In this document: piece after piece, positions 6,116 to 15,754 of the stretch
How the letters are laid out: the number at the start of each line of letters is the position of its first letter
Numbering within the stretch: the stretch's first letter is position 1
Source of the DNA: an uncultured Phaeodactylibacter sp.
GTDB lineage: Bacteria; Bacteroidota; Bacteroidia; Chitinophagales; Saprospiraceae
DNA: 64,000 bases
Reading direction: 5' to 3'
Assembly: GCA_913057245.1 (NCBI GenBank)
Contig: CAJXNH010000005.1
Location: 62,001-126,000 of the forward strand
Notes under the pieces: model-generated
Told to the model about the DNA's origin: nothing
Database searches by the model: none
Seen by the model: the letters and a program-made list of their open reading frames with translations, nothing else
Position numbers and translations under genes: made by a program

Positions 6116-8677
6116 TCAGTTGTTAAGCATATCTGCTAACATAGCCTCCATGTTCATCCTCGCTTTTTTGTCCTTTGGCCCCGGATTAAGAACCGGGTTG
6201 TTAGGCTGTGCCAGTGCCATTTTTAAAAGGCCGTAAGAATAGGCGCCTCCGAATTGCTTGTATAGGGTATTCAGTTTTAATTCTTTCATCTCCCAGGCCT
6301 TTTCCTGTATGGCATCAATGGATTCCGGTTTCAGGAATGAGGTAGCGCTCAGGACACCCTGCTTTATAAAATGGGCAATATGCCCCTCGATCGTTGATAC
6401 TGCCAGGTTTCGTTCCCTGGCAATCTCCTCGATGGTCATGCCTTTCCGGTACCGGGTCAGTGTTTCTTCTTTTGTACCTGTTTTTACCGGTTTATTATTT
6501 GAAGGCAGGTTGGATAAAGGCGATGGCTCAACACCCTGCCTGTTGCAATAGTCCTGCACCATCTTCAGTAAGGCCGCGCCGTATTGTTCCAACCGTTTTT
6601 TGCCAATGCCATAACTGCGCTTCAGCAACTCAGGTGTATTGGGGAGATGAGTCGCAATGTGGAACAGAGCCTGGTTAGGTAGAATTCGGAAGATGGGCAG
6701 GGATTGTGCATTTGCTTCCGCCCTCCGCCATTCAATCAGTTGCTGCAACAGTTCAGGGTGGGGCACCTTTTCCCGACTGAGTTTAGCAACTGTTGAGGCT
6801 GCCGGAGCTGATGGCTGCTGCCTGAAGTCCAGCATAGCGTCCGTTTTGGCCCGTAGCAAGTCAGCCGGAGAGAAACCGGAAGCGGTTTTCCTCAATCCCT
6901 TTAGTTTGATGAAGACTTCTTCGTGTAGTTGCTCCAGTGCCTCCTGTATGGTCTGCTCAGTTTTTTGGTTATCGGTTTCAACAGAGATGGTTTTCAGAGG
7001 CTCCAGAACGGAGGCCTTCAGCTGACTGGCAAACCAGAATGCTGCCTGTTTAGTGCGATCTTGCAGCGCTATGTTTTCTGCGGGCATGCCTCCCTCCTGA
7101 AAGAAGGCCTGCAGCTGAGCCTGAAAGCGCTGCCCTACCGGATAAAGCTCCTGTTCTGCGAAGTTCCAGACTTCCTGAAAAGGCGCTACCGCACCCGGCA
7201 GTAATTTGTGTTCATATTCCAGCAATAAACGCTGGGCGCGCTGCATGTGCTTTTTCAAGATCCGGAAGTCGAACAACTCCTGCAGCATGGATTGCTGAAA
7301 AGCGACTTTAGCATCCTGCAATTTGGCCTCATCCGGCGCATTGCGTTCTGCCTCATCAGAGAATTGCTGCACCTTAGTGTCCGTCCTGACGCTGGAGCTC
7401 CGGATACGCGAGCGCAGCACGATGCCCTCAAAAGTCTTACACCGGCTGAGCGCGACATACACCTGTCCGTGCGCAAAAGCCGCCTGCGCATCCAAAATCA
7501 CCCGCTCAAAGGTCAGCCCCTGACTCTTATGAATGGTGATGGCCCAGGCCAATCTCAAAGGGTACTGCGTGAAGGTGCCAACGACATTTTCTTCCACTTC
7601 CTTCACCCGTTCGTTGAGCTTGTACTTGCGATTTTGCCATTCCTCTCTACCCACTGTAATCTCCGAATCGTCGCCCGGGCATTGCACGGTGATTCCTTTT
7701 TCCTCATCGATCGATATGATTTTACCAATCTTACCATTATAGTAGCGGCGGTCATTACTATTATCGTTTTTGATGAACATCACCTGTGCCCCCACTTTCA
7801 GGTGCAGCGCTTCGTCAGCCGGATAGGCGTGGGCCGGAAAGTCGCCACTTATTTCTGCTTTGAATTGGCGCACTTTGCCCGGAAGTGCCGACAATTGTTC
7901 TGCATTGATATTGTTGGCGCTGTGATTATGAGTGGTAAGGGTGATGTACTCCTCTTTGTCCGGCAATTGGTCAAGCGGCTGATACCGGCTGTTGAGCGTC
8001 TCCAGGACGGCTTCATCTATCTGATTATTGCGCACCTTATTTAAAAGGTGGATAAAGGTGTCATCCGATTGTCGGTAAATATGCTTTAGCTGAATGGTCA
8101 CGGGCTCCGTTAGCTGCAGGGCTTTGCTGCTGAAGAAAAAAGGAGTGTTATAGTAGGAACGCAACAGCCCCCATTCCTCGTCCTTTACAACCGGAGGCAG
8201 CTGATGCAAATCGCCAATCATCAGCAGTTGGACGCCGCCAAAGGGTTGGTGTGGTGTCCGGTAGCGGCGCAGCACCTCGTCGATGCCGTCGAGCACATCT
8301 GCCCGCACCATGCTTATTTCGTCAATAATAAGCAGGTCAAGCGCCCGCAGTAGCCTCGCCTTTTTTCGGCTGAGCCGCCGGAACAGCCGATTGTCCCGTT
8401 TATTCCCGGGCACAATAGGCCCGAAAGGCAATTGGAACAGGGAGTGGATCGTCTGCCCGCCCGCATTAATCGCAGCTACGCCGGTAGGGGCGACCACTGC
8501 CAGCCGTTTGGGTGGTTTAGCTTTGAGGGTCTTCAAAAAGGTAGTCTTGCCGGTTCCGGCTTTGCCAGTCAGGAAAATACATTTGTTGGTATGAGATACG
8601 AATTCGCGCGCGAGCTCCAACTCGGGGTTGTGTCCCGCCTTCGTGGAACCAGGGCGGACGGAGTGTGATTTTGTCAT
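6116..8677 (-). CDS. PIF1-like superfamily 1 helicase with HRDC and C-terminal winged-helix (HTH_40-like) domain
   Basis: This 853-residue helicase is predicted to move 5'-3' on DNA in the cytoplasm. Walker A is GKAGTGKT (residues 38-45), followed by VVAPTGVAAINAGGQTIHS (motif Ia) and Walker B LLIIDEIS (~115-122). MIGDLHQLPPV is motif III; HKSQGLTF and QVYVALSRC are motifs V/VI typical of PIF1/RecD. An HRDC-like domain follows at ~655-735 (RILPNQALFHIATHLP). A RecQ-like HTH_40 region ends the protein (TRYRKGMTIEEIARERNLAV). This fusion is known from Bacteroidota proteins loosely annotated as helicases and probably works in replication-fork or G-quadruplex processing. The start at 8677 is the only ATG that retains the full N-terminus. 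Confidence 0.9.
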   Translation of the reverse strand: MTKSHSVRPGSTKAGHNPELELAREFVSHTNKCIFLTGKAGTGKTTFLKTLKAKPPKRLAVVAPTGVAAINAGGQTIHSLFQLPFGPIVPGNKRDNRLFRRLSRKKARLLRALDLLIIDEISMVRADVLDGIDEVLRRYRTPHQPFGGVQLLMIGDLHQLPPVVKDEEWGLLRSYYNTPFFFSSKALQLTEPVTIQLKHIYRQSDDTFIHLLNKVRNNQIDEAVLETLNSRYQPLDQLPDKEEYITLTTHNHSANNINAEQLSALPGKVRQFKAEISGDFPAHAYPADEALHLKVGAQVMFIKNDNSNDRRYYNGKIGKIISIDEEKGITVQCPGDDSEITVGREEWQNRKYKLNERVKEVEENVVGTFTQYPLRLAWAITIHKSQGLTFERVILDAQAAFAHGQVYVALSRCKTFEGIVLRSRIRSSSVRTDTKVQQFSDEAERNAPDEAKLQDAKVAFQQSMLQELFDFRILKKHMQRAQRLLLEYEHKLLPGAVAPFQEVWNFAEQELYPVGQRFQAQLQAFFQEGGMPAENIALQDRTKQAAFWFASQLKASVLEPLKTISVETDNQKTEQTIQEALEQLHEEVFIKLKGLRKTASGFSPADLLRAKTDAMLDFRQQPSAPAASTVAKLSREKVPHPELLQQLIEWRRAEANAQSLPIFRILPNQALFHIATHLPNTPELLKRSYGIGKKRLEQYGAALLKMVQDYCNRQGVEPSPLSNLPSNNKPVKTGTKEETLTRYRKGMTIEEIARERNLAVSTIEGHIAHFIKQGVLSATSFLKPESIDAIQEKAWEMKELKLNTLYKQFGGAYSYGLLKMALAQPNNPVLNPGPKDKKARMNMEAMLADMLNN

Positions 8678-8776
8678 GGTTTTTCAGGGGTTGGTGATAC
8701 AGAGAAAACTTTAACTACCATAAAAGTAATGGATTTGTTTCAAAAGTCAAAATTTTAAAATAAAAAATAGGTTTAT

Positions 8777-10599
8777 GTGCTGACCAATATCTCAGTGACT
8801 CACCATCTGGGGATTAGTGTGTTCGATGCAGCGACCGGAGCACTGGACAATACCGCTTCCTTTGAATCCTTTTCCACTAATTTCGACCTGGACAAATACG
8901 GGCACACTATGATCAAAGCGCCCTTTACAGATAAGCTGCTTATTCAGGGCCGGGGGCGCGACGGGCAGTGGGCCGACGATGAGGGGCGCGGGCAGCCGGC
9001 TTTTTTGGTAGACTATGACTTGTCTACACAGACATTTGGAGTCCATTATGCCGAGACTAATGTTTCACAGGCCCTGAATGGCATAAGCACCGCAGCGCCT
9101 TGCTTCTCCGGGGCACTGCGTACCTTTTATTACCCGCAGTCGCTGGTGAATATCAATGCACAGCATAGCGCAATGGTATCCTACACCGGTGCACAGGGGC
9201 AGGATGTCAGCCTGATCGTCCGGCAGTTTGCCCACTCAAGTCCTGACGAACACCTTTTTTGTGGTGCAAGAGATACAATGGTGCTCGATACGGTGAGGGA
9301 AGCCAGTGGGGTTACAGGGGATCCCTTTGCATACAACAGCCCGGCTTCCGCCGAAATGATGCCGCCCGTGGCCGTCGCATCCGAAGGCACCGGCCTGGAT
9401 ACGCTTTGCTTTAGTGGTGAACAGGAGTTTTCCTGCGAAGGCAATCTGGTGCAAAATGGGGATTTCGAGACCGGCACACCGACCACCGGAAATGAGGATA
9501 TTACAAATGCGGCCAACTGGGGCGGTATTTGGAGCAATGCCGGTGCTGGTGCCAGTTCAGCGGATTTCTACAGCGACCTGACTGGTGTGCCTGCATCACT
9601 CACGGCGCCTCTGCCGCTGTCTCAGGGACAGTTTGCCGGCTTTTGGACGAGGATACAGGGCGGCGACGTTTATCGGGAAGGGGTATTGAATGAACTCAGT
9701 ACCACTATACTGCCCAATACCGGCGTATACGAACTTGAATTTAAAATAGCCTGCCTCTTTTCACCAAACGCACCGGCCTCACTGAGTGTCTTCCTGGCTA
9801 ATGGCAGCGTCAACGGAGGGGCCGCAGTTACCAGTGGCACAATTCCCCTCAATACGGCTTTATTCGCTGATAGCTGGGAGGTGGTTGTGGAACCTATACT
9901 CTCCGGTTGCGACAACAATTTTACGACCTACACCTATATCATTGATTCCAGTGACCCGGCATTCCCGGCTTCCGGTGCCAATGCCCTGTTTTTTACCCGT
10001 ACTGATGGCGTACAGCCCGGGGCCTATGTGGCGCTCGACGATGTATGCCTGCACAGCCTCTGCTGCCGGGACGAGATGGCTTTCGACAACGCTGTGCAAA
10101 ATGGCTTTACCTATACCACAAACGGGCATATTGCCACTCTCGACAATCCGCTGCTAACCCACTGCAGCGAGGTGATTATCGACTGGGGAGACGGGCAGAC
10201 GGAGCAGGTAAATGCGAGTGACCTGGGCGTTTCCCATACTTACGCTGCGAGCGGTGCCTATATCGTACACATCACGGTACTGGAGTACGGTGCTGATGGG
10301 GCAATCTGTTTCGAAGACGATATTTGCATGGGACTCACTAATACATCGGAACTGGATTTGAGGACTGGCCTTAAACTTTTCCAAACCCTGCTACTAATCA
10401 GGTTTACCTGGAGTGGAATGCGCCCGGTCACTTTGTACAGGGCCGGTTGGTCAATACTAATGCTCAGGCTGTACGCACCTTTAGCTTGCAGGGGCAGCGC
10501 GCCACCGTAAATCTGAACGGGTTACCCCCTGGCATGTACCTGGTTCAGTTGTTGACGGCTGAGGGACGGCAGGTGGTCAAAAAATTAGTCAAAGAGTAA
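8777..10599 (+). pseudogene. Decayed T9SS cargo protein gene (5' truncation plus frameshift)
   Basis: The frame opens at a GTG (8777) with no signal peptide, and TAG lies just upstream at 8768, so the 5' end seems lost. The middle reads like an exported protein: a VQNGDFETGTP galactose-binding-like domain at ~230-420, then a PKD-like segment with VIIDWGDGQTEQV. At 10376-10380 the frame slips. The original frame ends at 10510 in nonsense, but a one-base shift restores a clear type A sorting domain, FPNPATNQVYLEW ... LPPGMYLVQLLTAEG, ending at TAA 10597-10599. Adding one T to the TTTT run (10377-10380) would repair it. A sequencing error could explain the frameshift but not the missing N-terminus. 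Confidence 0.75.
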
Positions 10600-10788
10600 T
10601 CTACTTGCAGGCTACCAGACAAAACTGCTTTTATGGCTCAGAGGGATTGATTTTTGCGGGCTTGCTTTCCCGCCTTTCTCTGTGCGCCGAAGCTGTGTTG
10701 CGAAGGGGTAGGGGGGTAGGGGGCCCCGCTGAGACAGGAAAAATCGATTCCGTCCAGGAAATGTCCAGTAGTTTAGTCCACGTGTCCG

Positions 10789-10830
10789 AAACCCGGAAGC
10801 AGCCACTCCACGGAGCCTGCTACCGGGTTT
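10789..10830 (+). terminator. Hairpin between the pseudogene and the convergent HDAC-like gene
   Basis: AAACCCGG-a-AGCAG (10789-10802) pairs with CTGCT-a-CCGGGTTT (10817-10830), followed by TGTTCGTTTCTTCTT. It is a likely terminator for rightward transcription. The 10600-10788 stretch holds nothing else recognisable. Confidence 0.5.
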
Positions 10831-10848
10831 TGTTCGTTTCTTCTTCCC

Positions 10849-11751
10849 TCAAAAAAACACCTCCTCCGCCACCCGGAACGTATTCGCATGCGCCTCTACA
10901 ATATGCGCCAGCCGCTCCGAATAGCCGCCGCCCATGCTGATGGCGACTGGTAGATTATTGGCTTTACAGGTTTTGAGGACGAATTCATCGCGCTCCCGGC
11001 AGCCCTGCAGGCTCAGGCTGAGGCGGCCGAGCTTGTCGGAGTAGATGACGTCTACACCGGACAGATAAAATATCTGATCGGGCTGCACGTCGTCGATAAG
11101 GCGGGGCAGGGTTTCGCGTAGGGCTTTGAGGTAGGGGCCATCCTCGGTTTTGTCGGGCAGCCCGATGTCGAGGTTGGAAGGGACTTTGCGGTGGGGGTAG
11201 TTTTTCTCGCCGTGCATGCTAAAGGTGAAGACCCGGTCGTCGTGCTGAAAGATTTGCGCGGTGCCGTTGCCCTGATGCACGTCAAGGTCGACCACCAGTA
11301 TCTTTTGGGCAATGCCATGGTGAAGCAGGTAATTGGAAGCAATAGCGATGTCATTGAACACACAAAACCCCTCGCCTTTGTGGGTGAAGGAATGATGGGT
11401 ACCCCCGGCTACATTCATGGCAACCCCATGCTGTCGCGAAAAAAGCGCGCACTGCACTGTGCCATTTGCAATATGCCGCCCCCGGTGGATAAGTTTTTCA
11501 GACATAGGGAAGCCAATGGCGCGGATTTCCTTTTTACTCAGCGTTTGAGTTTTGAGTTTTTCCCAGTACGCCTCATCGTGCGTCCACAGGATTTCCTCCT
11601 CCGTAAGTGGGTCGGGGTGGAAAAACTGATCCTCCGAGACCGTCCCTTCGTACAGCAGCTGCTCCGGGATGAGCTCGTACTTGATCATTGGGAACCGGTG
11701 TTTCTCCGGCAGCTCGTATTTGTAGATGGGTGAAAAAGCGATTTTGAGCAT
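10849..11751 (-). CDS. Histone deacetylase-family (AcuC/class II-like) metalloamidohydrolase
   Basis: The 300-residue product has the zinc amidohydrolase fold used for deacetylating acetyl-lysine or acetylpolyamines. Visible motifs are GGTHHSF (His dyad), GFCVFNDIA, DLDVHQGNGT (zinc ligands Asp and His), SGVDVIYSDKLGRL (third zinc ligand Asp) and MGGGYS near the end. The start was set at MLKIAFSPIY, the usual bacterial N-terminus, rather than the in-frame ATG five codons upstream at 11766. The substrate in bacteria is usually unknown; acetylated enzymes such as acetyl-CoA synthetase are one possibility. It is divergent from lysS and convergent with the decayed gene. Confidence 0.9.
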   Translation of the reverse strand: MLKIAFSPIYKYELPEKHRFPMIKYELIPEQLLYEGTVSEDQFFHPDPLTEEEILWTHDEAYWEKLKTQTLSKKEIRAIGFPMSEKLIHRGRHIANGTVQCALFSRQHGVAMNVAGGTHHSFTHKGEGFCVFNDIAIASNYLLHHGIAQKILVVDLDVHQGNGTAQIFQHDDRVFTFSMHGEKNYPHRKVPSNLDIGLPDKTEDGPYLKALRETLPRLIDDVQPDQIFYLSGVDVIYSDKLGRLSLSLQGCRERDEFVLKTCKANNLPVAISMGGGYSERLAHIVEAHANTFRVAEEVFF

Positions 11752-11837
11752 AATTCTAATTAGCAATCAGAAGAATGAACTCATAAGAGTGGCAGAAGGT
11801 TTACAACCATATATTTCTGCAATTTTTTAATTAACAC

Positions 11838-11845
11838 TACTTTTG
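11838..11845 (+). promoter_or_regulatory. -7 element of lysS (TACTTTTG)
   Basis: This is an exact TAnnTTTG match about 50 nt before the lysS ATG. CTG at 11817-11819 sits where the -33 TTG is expected. Confidence 0.55.
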
Positions 11846-11897
11846 CAGCTTTATTTAGCCAGAGGGGCTAACTAACAAAAAATCAACGCAAAACCAC

Positions 11898-13442
11898 ATG
11901 CAACTCAGCGAACAGGAAATCTTGCGCCGGGAGAATATGGAGAAACTCCGTGAGCTCGGCATCGACCCTTTCCCTCCCGAAGCCTTTGACGTGACCGCTT
12001 ACGCCAAAGAAATCCAGGAAGAATTTAATGACGAGGGGGATAAACCGAATTTCCAGGATGTAAGCCTCGCCGGCCGCCTCATGGGTAGCCGGGTCATGGG
12101 CAAAGCTTCTTTCGCTGAACTGCAGGACAGCACCGGCCGTATTCAGGTCTACATCGCACGGGATGAAATCTGCCCGGGCGAAGACAAGGATATGTACAAT
12201 AAGGTCTTCAAAAAATTGCTGGATATTGGCGACTACATCGGCGTGAGGGGCCATGTGTTCCGTACCCGAATGGGCGAAATTACCGTGCATGTCACGGAGC
12301 TGAAAGTACTGGGTAAAACCCTGTCTCCACTCCCTGTGGTTAAGCGGGACGAGGAAGGCAACGTCTACGATGCCTTCACCGACCCTGAGCAACGCTACCG
12401 CCAACGCTACCTTGACCTGACGGTGAACCCGCATGTGAAGGAAATTTTCCTCAAGCGAAGCCGGCTGGTATCTGCCATGCGCCGTTTCTTCGATGACCGT
12501 GGCTGGCTGGAAGTGGAAACCCCTATTCTGCAGCCTATCCACGGTGGGGCAGCAGCCCGGCCCTTCAAAACACACCACAATACGCTTGACATGCCGCTTT
12601 ACATGCGGATTGCGAACGAGCTCTACCTCAAGCGCCTCATCGTAGGCGGGTTTGAAGGCGTATACGAGATCGGCAAGATGTTCCGCAATGAGGGCATGGA
12701 CCGCACCCACAACCCGGAGTTTACCTCCATGGAGATCTACATTGCCTACAAGGACTACAACTGGATGATGGAGATGGTGGAAAAGCTCCTGGAGTACATC
12801 GCCATCGAAGTCACCGGGCATACCAAAGTGGAATACGAGGGCAACCTGATTGATTACGCTGGCCCGTACCGCCGCATGAGCATGTACGAGTCCATCGAAG
12901 AATATACGGGCGTCGATATTTCCGAAATGGATGAAGCAGAGCTGCGCGCCACCTGTAAGAAGCTGCACGTCGGTGTAGACGAAAGTATGGGGCGCGGTAA
13001 GCTAATCGATGAGATTTTCGGAGAAAAAGTAGAGGCCAATCTGATTCAGCCTACCTACATCACCGATTACCCCATCGAGATGACGCCACTGGCGAAAAAG
13101 CACCGCAGCAAGCCCGGCCTGGTGGAGCGCTTCGAGCTTTTTGTCAACGGCAAGGAAATCGCCAATGCTTACACCGAGCTGAACGACCCGATTGATCAGC
13201 GGGGGCGCTTCGAAGAGCAGCTCAAGCTGGCCGAGCGGGGCGACGAAGAAGCTATGGCGCTGGATGATGCCTTCCTGCGGTCTTTGGAATACGGCATGCC
13301 CCCGACCTCAGGCCTCGGTATCGGTATTGACCGCCTGACCATGTTGATGACCAATCAGCATTCCATTCAGGAAGTGTTGTTCTTCCCGCAAATGCGCCCG
13401 CAGAAAAAGCAGGAAGAGGCACCGGAGGATGCTGCAGAGTAA
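11898..13442 (+). CDS. lysS: Lysyl-tRNA synthetase (class II)
   Basis: The enzyme charges tRNA-Lys in the cytoplasm. The 514 residues contain an N-terminal OB-fold anticodon-binding domain ([21 protein letters not shown] at ~55) and a class II catalytic core. Motif 1 lies around [19 protein letters not shown], motif 2 is [16 protein letters not shown], and motif 3 is [13 protein letters not shown] near residue 475. The C-terminal [14 protein letters not shown] is an acidic tail. The ATG at 11898 is well placed after a consensus -7 element. Confidence 0.96.
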   Translation: MQLSEQEILRRENMEKLRELGIDPFPPEAFDVTAYAKEIQEEFNDEGDKPNFQDVSLAGRLMGSRVMGKASFAELQDSTGRIQVYIARDEICPGEDKDMYNKVFKKLLDIGDYIGVRGHVFRTRMGEITVHVTELKVLGKTLSPLPVVKRDEEGNVYDAFTDPEQRYRQRYLDLTVNPHVKEIFLKRSRLVSAMRRFFDDRGWLEVETPILQPIHGGAAARPFKTHHNTLDMPLYMRIANELYLKRLIVGGFEGVYEIGKMFRNEGMDRTHNPEFTSMEIYIAYKDYNWMMEMVEKLLEYIAIEVTGHTKVEYEGNLIDYAGPYRRMSMYESIEEYTGVDISEMDEAELRATCKKLHVGVDESMGRGKLIDEIFGEKVEANLIQPTYITDYPIEMTPLAKKHRSKPGLVERFELFVNGKEIANAYTELNDPIDQRGRFEEQLKLAERGDEEAMALDDAFLRSLEYGMPPTSGLGIGIDRLTMLMTNQHSIQEVLFFPQMRPQKKQEEAPEDAAE

Positions 13443-13496
13443 ACAGCTTTTACTGAAAAGTATAGAAAGGGCAATGCCATACCGGTGTTGCCTTTT

Positions 13497-13781
13497 CTAT
13501 TCCAGCTTGCTAAGTAGCCAGCCCCGTTCTGCCGTGGCAGGTGCCGCTTGTATGTCCGCTTTGAGTTGAGCTCTGCCGCCTTTATCGCCTTCCGGCAAAT
13601 GGAGGAGCCGCCGGGTGAACTGCAATAAAGCCTAGTAGTGGGACCGGTGATAGCCCATCCCTTTTTGGCGGCGGATGTAAGCTTCGGAGCTATCCAGAAG
13701 CGAAAAAAGCGCGTCGTATTCCTCCAGCTCAAAGTAAGTGCGGAGCAGCATCGTACGGGCATTGAGTCTAATGGTACTGAT
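13497..13781 (-). pseudogene. Remnant C-terminus of a conserved hypothetical protein, interrupted by TAG
   Basis: In the 416-bp gap after lysS a minus-strand frame reads STIRLNARTMLLRTYFELEE, then YDALFSLLDSSEAYIRRQKG and MGYHRSHY. It meets an in-frame TAG at 13632-13634 and continues ALLQFTRRLLHLPEGDKGG to WLLSKLE and a TAG at 13497-13499. The alpha-helical, TPR-like texture continues on both sides of the stop, and no start codon or 5' region is present (TAA at 13782-13784). I judge it a decayed 3' fragment of a protein type seen in Saprospiraceae; family membership is from memory and unverified. Confidence 0.6.
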
Positions 13782-13802
13782 TTAAGCATTCGTCGAAAGC
13801 AG

Positions 13803-13833
13803 TTGGTACGGGGAACGGATTTTCGTAAGTTTG
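13803..13833 (+). promoter_or_regulatory. Promoter of the lipoprotein gene
   Basis: TTG at 13803-13805, a 20-bp spacer and TAAGTTTG at 13826-13833 match the consensus. The ATG follows 26 nt after the -7 element. Confidence 0.65.
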
Positions 13834-13858
13834 ATACCAAATCAAAACTGCAAATACT

Positions 13859-14527
13859 ATGCAAACCCGAAGACTTATCACCTTGCTGCTTTTGCTGGTC
13901 GCAGGTTTCATGACCTCATGTGGCGGCGACAGCGAAGCGAATGATCAACAGACCGTATCTTCTGAACCGGAATCAGCCTCAGCTTCTTCAGGTACGAATG
14001 ATGCTGCCCCGGGCTCAAACGGAAATATCAATGTCGAGGAGGCATTAAGTAAAGCTATGAAAGAGCTTAATGGTGGGGAAGACGCAAAAGAGGTCGTAGA
14101 CTTCCGAAAGCTCAAAGAACTCCTGCCTGAAAGCGTAGCCGGTATGGACCGGGCATCGCACGATGGTAAAAAGGTAGGCGCTATGGGCATGAAGTTTTCT
14201 ACAGCTCAGGCACAATACAAGAAAGGTGACGAGGTTTTGGCCGTATCCATTATCGACTTTGCCGGGGTGTCCTACTTTTTGGCGAGTTCGGCTGCATGGG
14301 CTACTATGGAAATAGACGAGGAGTCCGATAAGGGGTACAAACGGACAACAACCATTGACGGCTATAAGGCATTTGAAGAGTACAATAAACAGGATCGTAA
14401 AGGTCAGGTCAGTATTATCGCCGAAGGCCGTTACATCGTTTCAATTGAAGGCCGTAATGTGGATGACTCTGTTCTAAAGGCAGCTTTGGATGCTGTAGAT
14501 GTAGGCGGGCTAAAAGGTCTGGAATAG
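13859..14527 (+). CDS. Lipoprotein of unknown function
   Basis: The 222-residue product has a lipoprotein signal (MQTRRLITLLLLLVAGFMTSC, lipobox cysteine at ~21). A Ser/Ala/Asn/Gly-rich linker (~22-60) leads to a compact domain of ~150 residues containing VVDFRKLKELLPESVAGMDR, YFLASSAAWATMEIDEE and IAEGRYIVSIEGRNVD. The domain looks like a periplasm-facing alpha/beta module, but no family is recognised. Its own promoter lies directly upstream and the gene is convergent with the next one. Confidence 0.8.
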   Translation: MQTRRLITLLLLLVAGFMTSCGGDSEANDQQTVSSEPESASASSGTNDAAPGSNGNINVEEALSKAMKELNGGEDAKEVVDFRKLKELLPESVAGMDRASHDGKKVGAMGMKFSTAQAQYKKGDEVLAVSIIDFAGVSYFLASSAAWATMEIDEESDKGYKRTTTIDGYKAFEEYNKQDRKGQVSIIAEGRYIVSIEGRNVDDSVLKAALDAVDVGGLKGLE

Positions 14528-14532
14528 GGAGG

Positions 14533-14952
14533 CTAATCTGACTTCGCTGCCTCCACCCGTTCCAGAATACGGTGGAACTTTAGCAAATGCTGCGGGTCAG
14601 CCTCATTGTAAATACAAAGTATCAACGTACTCCTCTTCCGGCGGTCCTGCGGGAAGAGGATTTTTATAGGGTTATGCACGTAGCCATTGTCTTCAAACAT
14701 TAGGATTTGTTTGTTGCGCGTCGGCAGGCGGAACAGCCTGAGCTCATCGGCGTCTTTAGGCAGGGGCACGTCTTCGTACCCTTCTTCCGCCAGAAATTGC
14801 CGCACCATTTCATAGGTGCTTTCGAGGCGGGAGCCCCCGAAGACCGTCCGGTACTCGTATCCATCACTTTCGCCGCCCAGGTAATCGCTGCCCGACGGCG
14901 GAAAATCATCGCGCAAAGGCATGGTCGTGGCTTCTGATTGAAATATAGTCAT
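14533..14952 (-). CDS. Conserved hypothetical protein, small soluble
   Basis: The 139-residue product (MTIFQSEATTMPLRDDF...) has no signal or membrane segment. Features include YRTVFGGSRLESTYEMVRQF, ADELRLFRLP and IKILFPQDRRKRSTLILCIY. The start at 14952 was chosen because the -7 element ends two bases upstream; an internal ATG (MPLRDDF, residue 11) is an alternative. Upstream codons to 15054 would cross the promoter and give a non-protein-like sequence, so they were dropped. The function is unknown. It is divergent from bioY. Confidence 0.65.
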   Translation of the reverse strand: MTIFQSEATTMPLRDDFPPSGSDYLGGESDGYEYRTVFGGSRLESTYEMVRQFLAEEGYEDVPLPKDADELRLFRLPTRNKQILMFEDNGYVHNPIKILFPQDRRKRSTLILCIYNEADPQHLLKFHRILERVEAAKSD

Positions 14953-14954
14953 AA

Positions 14955-14962
14955 CAAAAGTA
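14955..14962 (-). promoter_or_regulatory. -7 element (TACTTTTG) abutting the start codon
   Basis: This is an exact TAnnTTTG on the minus strand, two bases before the ATG at 14952. A TTTG lies 23 nt upstream. Position implies a leaderless mRNA or use of the second ATG. Confidence 0.45.
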
Positions 14963-15040
14963 CCGCTCGTAGTTGAAAGTTTCCTCAAAAAAACAAAATT
15001 TCTAACAAATTGTGTGGAGTTTTTGGCGAAAACAATTTTT

Positions 15041-15574
15041 ATGAATACCAGCACTCACCTCCTCAACCTCCTCCTCAGCACTCTTTTCATCACCATCATG
15101 GCCAGAGTGGCCATCCCTGTACCGGAAGCCCTGGGCGGCATCCCCATCACCGGTCAAAGCCTGGCGGTACTTTTAGTCGGGCTGTTACTGCCCTTCCCGT
15201 GGGGCGGGGGAGCGGTGTTGCTCTACCTGCTGCTCGGTGGGCTGGGGCTGCCAGTCTTTGCTGAAGGGGGCAGCGGATGGTCGTCCTTTTCGGGGGGTAG
15301 CGGAGGCTTTCTTATCGGATTTTTTATAGCAGCACTAGGCATGGGGTTGCTGCGCCGCCGGGGATGGGGGCAGCATTTGGGTTACAGCCTCCTGGCCAAT
15401 GGGCTGGGTACGGTCGTCATCGTGGGAAGTGGGCTGCTATGGCTGGCGCACCTGTATGGATGGGGCAAGGCGCTGGAATACGGCTTCTATCCATTTTGGC
15501 CGGGCGCCATCGTGAAGATACTGCTGGGCGGCTTTATCGCCTGGGGTATGCTTCGGAAGCGAAAGGCTGCGTAA
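15041..15574 (+). CDS. bioY: BioY-family biotin transporter substrate-binding component
   Basis: The 177-residue integral membrane protein carries the BioY signature IPVPEALGGIPITGQSLAVL, followed by GGLGLPVFAEGGSG and GGFLIGFFIAALGMG. These glycine-rich helices form the S component of ECF-type biotin uptake in the inner membrane; some BioY proteins work without their own EcfA/T. The ATG at 15041 (MNTSTHLL) is preferred over a GTG nine codons upstream because it begins at the first helix. No biotin synthesis genes are adjacent, and no BirA-type operator was recognised. Confidence 0.9.
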   Translation: MNTSTHLLNLLLSTLFITIMARVAIPVPEALGGIPITGQSLAVLLVGLLLPFPWGGGAVLLYLLLGGLGLPVFAEGGSGWSSFSGGSGGFLIGFFIAALGMGLLRRRGWGQHLGYSLLANGLGTVVIVGSGLLWLAHLYGWGKALEYGFYPFWPGAIVKILLGGFIAWGMLRKRKAA

Positions 15575-15754
15575 GTCCTCCTGTGCAGCTGCGTTTGCTT
15601 TACCTGTCTCTTTAAAAATCCAAAGGGCGCTTTTCTGGTCTGAGGGTGAGAATAAAAAATGGGGCATTCCAGTGGAAATACCCCATTAAGCCAATATTGA
15701 TTAGGCTGTATTTTGATCAGCAATTTGACCTTTTCGTTACATTTTAGATAAGGC

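Noticed and set aside
7247-8044. Plus-strand 265-codon frame inside the helicase gene
   Set aside because: It lies entirely antisense to conserved helicase motifs.
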